Notes under the pieces: model-generated
Seen by the model: the letters and a program-made list of their open reading frames with translations, nothing else
The model's database searches: none
What the model was told of the DNA's origin: nothing
Assembly (NCBI GenBank): GCA_945883695.1
Contig: CAMCYK010000036.1
Location: 1-36,280, forward strand
Reading direction: 5' to 3'
From: Akkermansia muciniphila
Lineage (GTDB): Bacteria > Verrucomicrobiota > Verrucomicrobiia > Verrucomicrobiales > Akkermansiaceae
Length of the DNA: 36,280 nt
Part shown: piece after piece, positions 31,950 to 36,280 of the stretch
Position numbering within the stretch: the stretch's first letter is position 1
How the letters are laid out: each line of letters starts with the position of its first letter
Program-made: the position numbers and the translations under genes

Positions 31950-34769
31950 TTACCTCGGATTCCTCCGCCGGTGAACGACGGCGCGGAGGATGGCATCGAG
32001 CGTGGCGTCCAGATGCTTGCCGAGGTCTTCGGCGAGAAAGCGCAGGACCAGGCAGCCGCTCTCCTGGAGCAGCGCGTCCTTGCGCCGGTCGCGGCGGTAG
32101 GCGGCGGGATCGGACAGGTGCTGCGGGCCGTCGATCTCGATGGCGATCCTCAACTCCGCGCTGAACAGATCGATCTCCATCTCGCTCCAGCCATCGAAGG
32201 GAATCGGCAGCTTGGGATTGAGGCGGAACAAGCCGCTCGTTTCTGTTAGGGTGGCCAGACGTCGGTGGAGGAAAGCTTCGGACGCGCTGCGGGCGCCTTG
32301 CGGGTCGACGGGCGGGCGGGCGGCGGCGACGAAGAGTTGGCCGAGCGGGACATCCACGCCATCGCGGATCAGGCGGCGGACACTGGCGGCGTAGTCCTTT
32401 TTCCAAACGGGATCGACCGGCAGCGGGGCCTCTTGCGGCCAGCCGGCCAGGGCGCTGGCCGGCAGCAGGATGGTGTAGCCGACCGCCTCGTAGCCGGCGC
32501 AACGCTTGTCGAACATGCGGGAGAGCATCGGCACGTCGAGGTCGGCGTAGTCGTGGACCCGGACCTCGCGCTTGCCATCGTGGAGCCGGTGGAGGCGGCC
32601 GGCATACTGGGCGATGATGCCACGCCAGGAGACCGGCATCGTGAGGAACAGCGTGTCGAGCCGCGGGTCGTCGAAGCCTTCGCCGACGAACTTGCCGGTC
32701 GCGATCACCACGCGCGTTTCATGTTCCGGAACGGCGGCGAGCCGGGCGATCGCCTCGCGCAACGATTTGCGCCCCATGCCGCCCTGGAGGATGATCAGGT
32801 GGGGCGTGTGGGGCCGGATCAAGTCGGCGAGGATTTCGACATGTTCGGTTCTTTCTGTTAGAACCAGCGGCGAGCGGCCCTCGCGCAGGGCGGCGGCCAC
32901 GTCGTCGCGGATCATCGCGTTGCGCGGTTCCGAGCGGAGGATCTCCGCGCAGAGATTCTGGTATTCCAGCCGCCGGTCGGGATCCGCTGCGGCGGTGGCG
33001 CGGAGACCGGTGGGACGGACGATGACGTGATGGGAAAAGGGCCGGGCATCCGCCTGTTGGCGGGCGTCCACGCGGTGGCGGACCGGGCCGCACTGCATGA
33101 AGATGATCGGGTGGTGGCCGTCCTTCCGCGCGACGGTGGCGGACAGGCCGAGCACGAAGCGGGCCTTCGCGCGGCGGGCGACGAGCTCGAAGCTGTGGGC
33201 GGAAAGGTGATGGCATTCGTCGACGATCAGGTGCCCGTAGTCCGCCACCCGGTCGTCGACGACGCCCTTGCGGACCAGGCTTTGGATCAGCGCGACATCG
33301 ATCCCGCCGGTCAGCTTCTTGTGTCCGCCGCCGAGCCGGCCGATGGATTTCGCGGGCAAGCCGAGGAAGGAGGTGAGGCGCTCGATCCACTGCTCCAACA
33401 GCTGCTGGCGGTGGACCAGAACGAGCGTGTTCACCCCGCGGGCGGCGATGAGGCGGGCGGCGAGCACGGTCTTGCCGAAGGCGGTGGTGGCCGCCAGCAC
33501 GCCGGTGTCGTGGGCGAGCATCGCGGCGGCGGCGCTTTCCTGTTCCGGGCGGAGGGTGCCGGTGAATTGCAGATCGAGCGGCCGGCCGGCCACGCGCCGG
33601 TCGTTGATCCGCGGCTCGATTTTCAGCTCCTTGAGAAGGGCGAGGACTTCGTCGAGGCAACCCCGCGGAAGACCGAGGTGCCCCGGAAAATCCTCCGCGC
33701 AACCGATAATACGAGGTTTCTCGTAGGTCGACAGCCGCATCGCCTGGGCACGGTAGAACTCCGGGTTCTGGAAGGCGGCGAGGCGCAGCAGGCGGTTGCG
33801 CAAGGCCGGCGCCAGGCAGTCCTTCGCGAGATAGATCTGATCGCCGAGCACCACTTCGATCTCGTTTGGCAAGGGCCCGCTGACGGGCGGCTCGCGGTGG
33901 CGGCGGGACGGCGGGCTGTGCCGGGGCTCGGACTCGTCGTCGGGCGCGAGGGCGAAGCGCACGCCGACCACCCGGCCGCGGCTTTCGGCATCGTCGACGA
34001 TGCTTTCGACGCGCTCCCGTGACAGACGCCGGATCGAGGAGAGGAAGGCCCAGGGATCGGGATGGGGCGTGAGGGAATCATCGACAAACACGCTGTGTCC
34101 GTTCTCCCGCGGGCCTTTCTGCAGCGGCAGGGCGATCAGGTTGCCGAAGCCGCCTTTCGGCAAGGTGTCCTGGTTGGGAAACAGCCGGTCGTACGAGGCG
34201 AGGCCGAGTTCCGGCCGGCGCTCCATCGTTTCTGTTAGAACGAAGGAGCCGAGTTTCCGGGCGAGTGTCGCGGGGACCGCTTCGGCGAAGAACAACCAGA
34301 CATGCCCGCCTTGGCCGGAGCGCGAGCGTTCGAGCGCGGCGGGGAGGTCGAGCCGGCGGCAGGTTTCCATCACCGCCCGCACGTCGTCCTGCCAGCCGTC
34401 CTTGTCGAAGTCGATGGCGAGGAAATGGCAGCGCTCGTCGGCGAGCATCGGATAGACCCCGGCGACGAAGTCCTGGCCGGTCTTGTCCTTGCCCGAGAGG
34501 TGCCAGCGGATCACCTCGTCGGTCACCGGCAGGAAGGCGCGGTGGGGGCAGTCGCCGCACTTGATCCGCGGCTTTTCGCAGATGCCGCGGACCCATTCGT
34601 TGCCGCAGGCCGGGGCGTAGCCGGCGCGGCCGGTTTTCCTGCTTTCGAAGCGCCGCGGGTAGACATCGTCGCGGCCGTGGAACAGCGAGCGGAAGAGCGC
34701 GATCTTGGCAGCGGACGGGCTGTGCGCGTGGACCCCGGCGTGATCCGATCCTGCGATTTCAACGCTCAT
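31950..34769 (-). CDS. TOTE-type primase / SF2 helicase / nuclease fusion
   Basis: 939 residues, three parts. A zinc ribbon (Cys 55, 64, 71, 74; ACGNEWVRGICEKPRIKCGD) leads to an archaeo-eukaryotic primase domain with FLAIDFDKDGW (Asp 120 and 122), RSRSGQGGHVWLFF (His 156) and GFGNLIALPLQKGPRENGHS, the type Pfam names after TOTE conflict systems. Then a superfamily 2 helicase: AATTAFGKTVLAARL (Walker A near 427-434), LIVDECHHLS (517-521), GLSAT (541-545) and IIAQYAGRLHR (motif VI near 718-728). The last 75 residues (IDLFSAELRIAIEIDGPQHL) are a DUF559/Vsr-like PD-(D/E)xK nuclease. It is probably a defence or DNA-processing machine. It starts 71 bases after the Clp gene stop and precedes the Whirly-like gene. 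Confidence 0.88.
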   Translation of the reverse strand: MSVEIAGSDHAGVHAHSPSAAKIALFRSLFHGRDDVYPRRFESRKTGRAGYAPACGNEWVRGICEKPRIKCGDCPHRAFLPVTDEVIRWHLSGKDKTGQDFVAGVYPMLADERCHFLAIDFDKDGWQDDVRAVMETCRRLDLPAALERSRSGQGGHVWLFFAEAVPATLARKLGSFVLTETMERRPELGLASYDRLFPNQDTLPKGGFGNLIALPLQKGPRENGHSVFVDDSLTPHPDPWAFLSSIRRLSRERVESIVDDAESRGRVVGVRFALAPDDESEPRHSPPSRRHREPPVSGPLPNEIEVVLGDQIYLAKDCLAPALRNRLLRLAAFQNPEFYRAQAMRLSTYEKPRIIGCAEDFPGHLGLPRGCLDEVLALLKELKIEPRINDRRVAGRPLDLQFTGTLRPEQESAAAAMLAHDTGVLAATTAFGKTVLAARLIAARGVNTLVLVHRQQLLEQWIERLTSFLGLPAKSIGRLGGGHKKLTGGIDVALIQSLVRKGVVDDRVADYGHLIVDECHHLSAHSFELVARRAKARFVLGLSATVARKDGHHPIIFMQCGPVRHRVDARQQADARPFSHHVIVRPTGLRATAAADPDRRLEYQNLCAEILRSEPRNAMIRDDVAAALREGRSPLVLTERTEHVEILADLIRPHTPHLIILQGGMGRKSLREAIARLAAVPEHETRVVIATGKFVGEGFDDPRLDTLFLTMPVSWRGIIAQYAGRLHRLHDGKREVRVHDYADLDVPMLSRMFDKRCAGYEAVGYTILLPASALAGWPQEAPLPVDPVWKKDYAASVRRLIRDGVDVPLGQLFVAAARPPVDPQGARSASEAFLHRRLATLTETSGLFRLNPKLPIPFDGWSEMEIDLFSAELRIAIEIDGPQHLSDPAAYRRDRRKDALLQESGCLVLRFLAEDLGKHLDATLDAILRAVVHRRRNPR

Positions 34770-34840
34770 GGTTCACGGTGGCGCTCCGGTCGCTGGATGT
34801 CGAGAAGTCGCGTTTCGCCGAGAATCCCGATGGTGAGGCT

Positions 34841-36280
34841 CTAAGCGAGTCGGACGCTGTCGCCACTCCCCACGAGCCGGATTACTTGGCCGGAAACAAT
34901 CTGACCACCTAACAAACCCTCCGCGATCAGCTTGCCCAGCATACGGTCCACGACCCGTTCCAGATTCCTCGCGCCGTATTCCTCGCTGAACCCCTCGCGC
35001 AGAATCAATTCCTTCGCGCTCTCGTCCAGCTCCACCGTTACGCCCCGATCCGCCAGGCGATCGTTGAAATCGGCCACCAGTTTCGCGAGAATCTCCCGCG
35101 CGGTCTCCATTTTCAGCGGCTTGAAATGCACCACCTTCGTCAGCCGGTTCACCAACTCCGGTCGCAGGTGCTTGCGGATGGCTTCCTCCGCCCTTTGTGC
35201 GATGACGGGGTTCGCTGAAGCCTCCGGTTCATCACCCGATGCGAATCCAATGAATGGCTTCACCGGACCTGCGCCGGTGCCCAGGTTGCTCGTCAGGATG
35301 ATCACGGACTCCCGGAAGTCGCACTTCCTCCCCTGTGCATCGGTCAGGCTACCTTCGTCGAAAATTTGCAGAAACAAATCCAGAACGCGTGGATGGGCTT
35401 TCTCGATCTCATCAAACAGCACCACGCTGTAGGGATGCGTGCGGATCGCGTCGCTTAGCTGTCCGCCCTCGTCGTGACCGACGTATCCCGGCGGCGACCC
35501 GATCAACTTCGCCACGCTGTGCTCCTCCATGAACTCGGACATGTCGAAGCGGATCAGGCGCCGCTCGTCGTGAAACAAATTCTCCGCCAGCGCCTTCGCC
35601 AGCTCGGTCTTGCCCGTGCCACTGGGGCCGACGAATAAAAACACTCCCATCGGTCGCCCGAGCTTCTTCAAGCCGGCCCGCGCCAAGCGCACCGCCTCCG
35701 CAACGGCGGAAATCGCCTCCGGCTGGCCTTTCACCCGCCGCCCAAGATCGCCTTCCAGTCCCATCAAGCGAGCCCCCTCATCCGCCGTGAGCGTGCCCAC
35801 CGGAATCCCACACCGCGCCGCCACCGCACGAGCAATGTCCTCTCTTCCAACCACAACATGGGTGCCGCGTCTCGCAGCCGGGGATGCATCTTCACCGTGG
35901 CTGGAGCGTCTCGCTCCAGACCATTGTGGGGGTGTCTCGCCCCCACTTTTCCCTTCAATGGGCGGCGACAAGGTCGCAAACCTCGCCGCGGCGCATGCCT
36001 GATCCACCAAATCCAAGGCCTTATCCGGCAAGCGGAAATCCGGCAAATATCGCACGGACCATTCCACCGCCGCCCGCAGCGCCGCTTCCTCCAGCGCCAC
36101 CCCGTGATGCGCTTCCAGCCTCGGCCGCAGCGCCATCAAGATGGCCACCGCTTCGTCCGCGCTCGGTTCCTCGATCTTCACCGCCTGGAACCGCCGTTCC
36201 AGCGCACCGTCCTTCTCGATCGTCTGGCGGTATTCCCGGATCGTCGTCGCGCCGATCACCCGGATCGCGCCACGAGCCAG
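34841..36280 (-). CDS. Clp/Hsp100 AAA+ ATPase, C-terminal 479 residues (cut by window edge)
   Basis: The visible part starts within the first AAA+ domain (VIGATTIREYRQTIEKDGAL, then LPDFRLPDKALDLVDQA). It continues after a short linker into the second: GREDIARAVAARCGIPVGTL, GPSGTGKTELAKALAENLFH (Walker A), VVLFDEIEKAHPRVLDLFLQ (Walker B), ILTSNLG, and the C-terminal domain FSEEYGARNLERVVDRMLG. This is the ClpA/B/C architecture of ATP-driven unfoldases. The coiled-coil middle domain of ClpB is absent and its place holds a peptide encoded by hairpin repeats. No ClpP-binding loop is obvious. It lies just upstream of the TOTE-type gene on the same strand. Confidence 0.9.
   Translation of the reverse strand: MARGAIRVIGATTIREYRQTIEKDGALERRFQAVKIEEPSADEAVAILMALRPRLEAHHGVALEEAALRAAVEWSVRYLPDFRLPDKALDLVDQACAAARFATLSPPIEGKSGGETPPQWSGARRSSHGEDASPAARRGTHVVVGREDIARAVAARCGIPVGTLTADEGARLMGLEGDLGRRVKGQPEAISAVAEAVRLARAGLKKLGRPMGVFLFVGPSGTGKTELAKALAENLFHDERRLIRFDMSEFMEEHSVAKLIGSPPGYVGHDEGGQLSDAIRTHPYSVVLFDEIEKAHPRVLDLFLQIFDEGSLTDAQGRKCDFRESVIILTSNLGTGAGPVKPFIGFASGDEPEASANPVIAQRAEEAIRKHLRPELVNRLTKVVHFKPLKMETAREILAKLVADFNDRLADRGVTVELDESAKELILREGFSEEYGARNLERVVDRMLGKLIAEGLLGGQIVSGQVIRLVGSGDSVRLA
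35859..35957. repeat. Triple GTCTCGC hairpin repeat inside the Clp gene
   Basis: Three units share the core GTCTCGC: GCCGCGTCTCGCAGCC, CTGGAGCGTCTCGCTCCAG and GTGGGGGTGTCTCGCCCCCAC. The last two are clear stem-loops. They lie in the linker between the two AAA+ domains, keep the frame open, and are translated on the minus strand as SGGETPPQWSGARRSSHGED plus neighbours. Similar units are, from general knowledge, common between genes in verrucomicrobial genomes. Confidence 0.7.

Overview
The window looks like chromosomal DNA of a GC-rich heterotrophic bacterium, most likely Verrucomicrobiota (Luteolibacter/Haloferula-like). This is inference. It rests on the mix of housekeeping genes (recJ, accB-accC, trmB, a Clp/Hsp100 ATPase), a secreted formylglycine-dependent sulfatase, a GH99-like secreted hydrolase, a secreted protein with Ca-binding DxDxDG repeats, and many hairpin-forming intergenic repeats. 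No rRNA, tRNA or CRISPR was recognised.

Layout. 1-140: 3' end of a possible IS. 238-660: small membrane protein. 661-1238: repeat-containing spacer. 1239-2936: recJ, followed by a 209-bp element bounded by a perfect 22-bp inverted repeat. 3157-3726: Uma2-family nuclease. 3774-5847: accB-accC and a possible coupled micro-ORF, all on the minus strand. 6032-8316: trmB, an in-frame GH3-family remnant, and a two-domain GNAT acetyltransferase. 8413-10940: a BsuBI/PstI-type II restriction-modification pair. 11088-12203: a GH99-like secreted protein. 12999-18034: a five-gene minus-strand operon of exported or membrane-anchored proteins of unknown function, ending at a strong terminator. Its distal genes are visibly more AT-rich than its proximal ones. 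About 18293-26426: an integrative element with tyrosine integrase, XRE regulator and palindromic operator, HTH protein, primase-like/RecA-like replication protein, an iteron-like array and accessory genes. It has no capsid or conjugation genes, so it resembles a phage satellite. 26444-26770: a small basic protein abutting the integrase. 26877-28997: SEC-C zinc motif, coiled coil and RelE/ParE-like domain fused in one protein. 29379-31103: sulfatase. 31349-34769: a two-gene unit of a TOTE-type archaeo-eukaryotic primase/SF2 helicase/nuclease fusion and a Whirly-like single-stranded-DNA-binding protein. 34841-end: C-terminal part of a Clp ATPase with hairpin repeats inserted in frame.

The best candidate for an undescribed system is the TOTE primase-helicase-nuclease plus Whirly pair at 31349-34769. 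It combines a primase/polymerase, a translocase, a nuclease and a likely ssDNA coat protein, and a Clp unfoldase lies just upstream on the same strand. Secondary candidates are the exported five-gene operon, the SEC-C/ParE-like fusion and the satellite-like element. All family assignments are read by eye from motifs; no database search was run.
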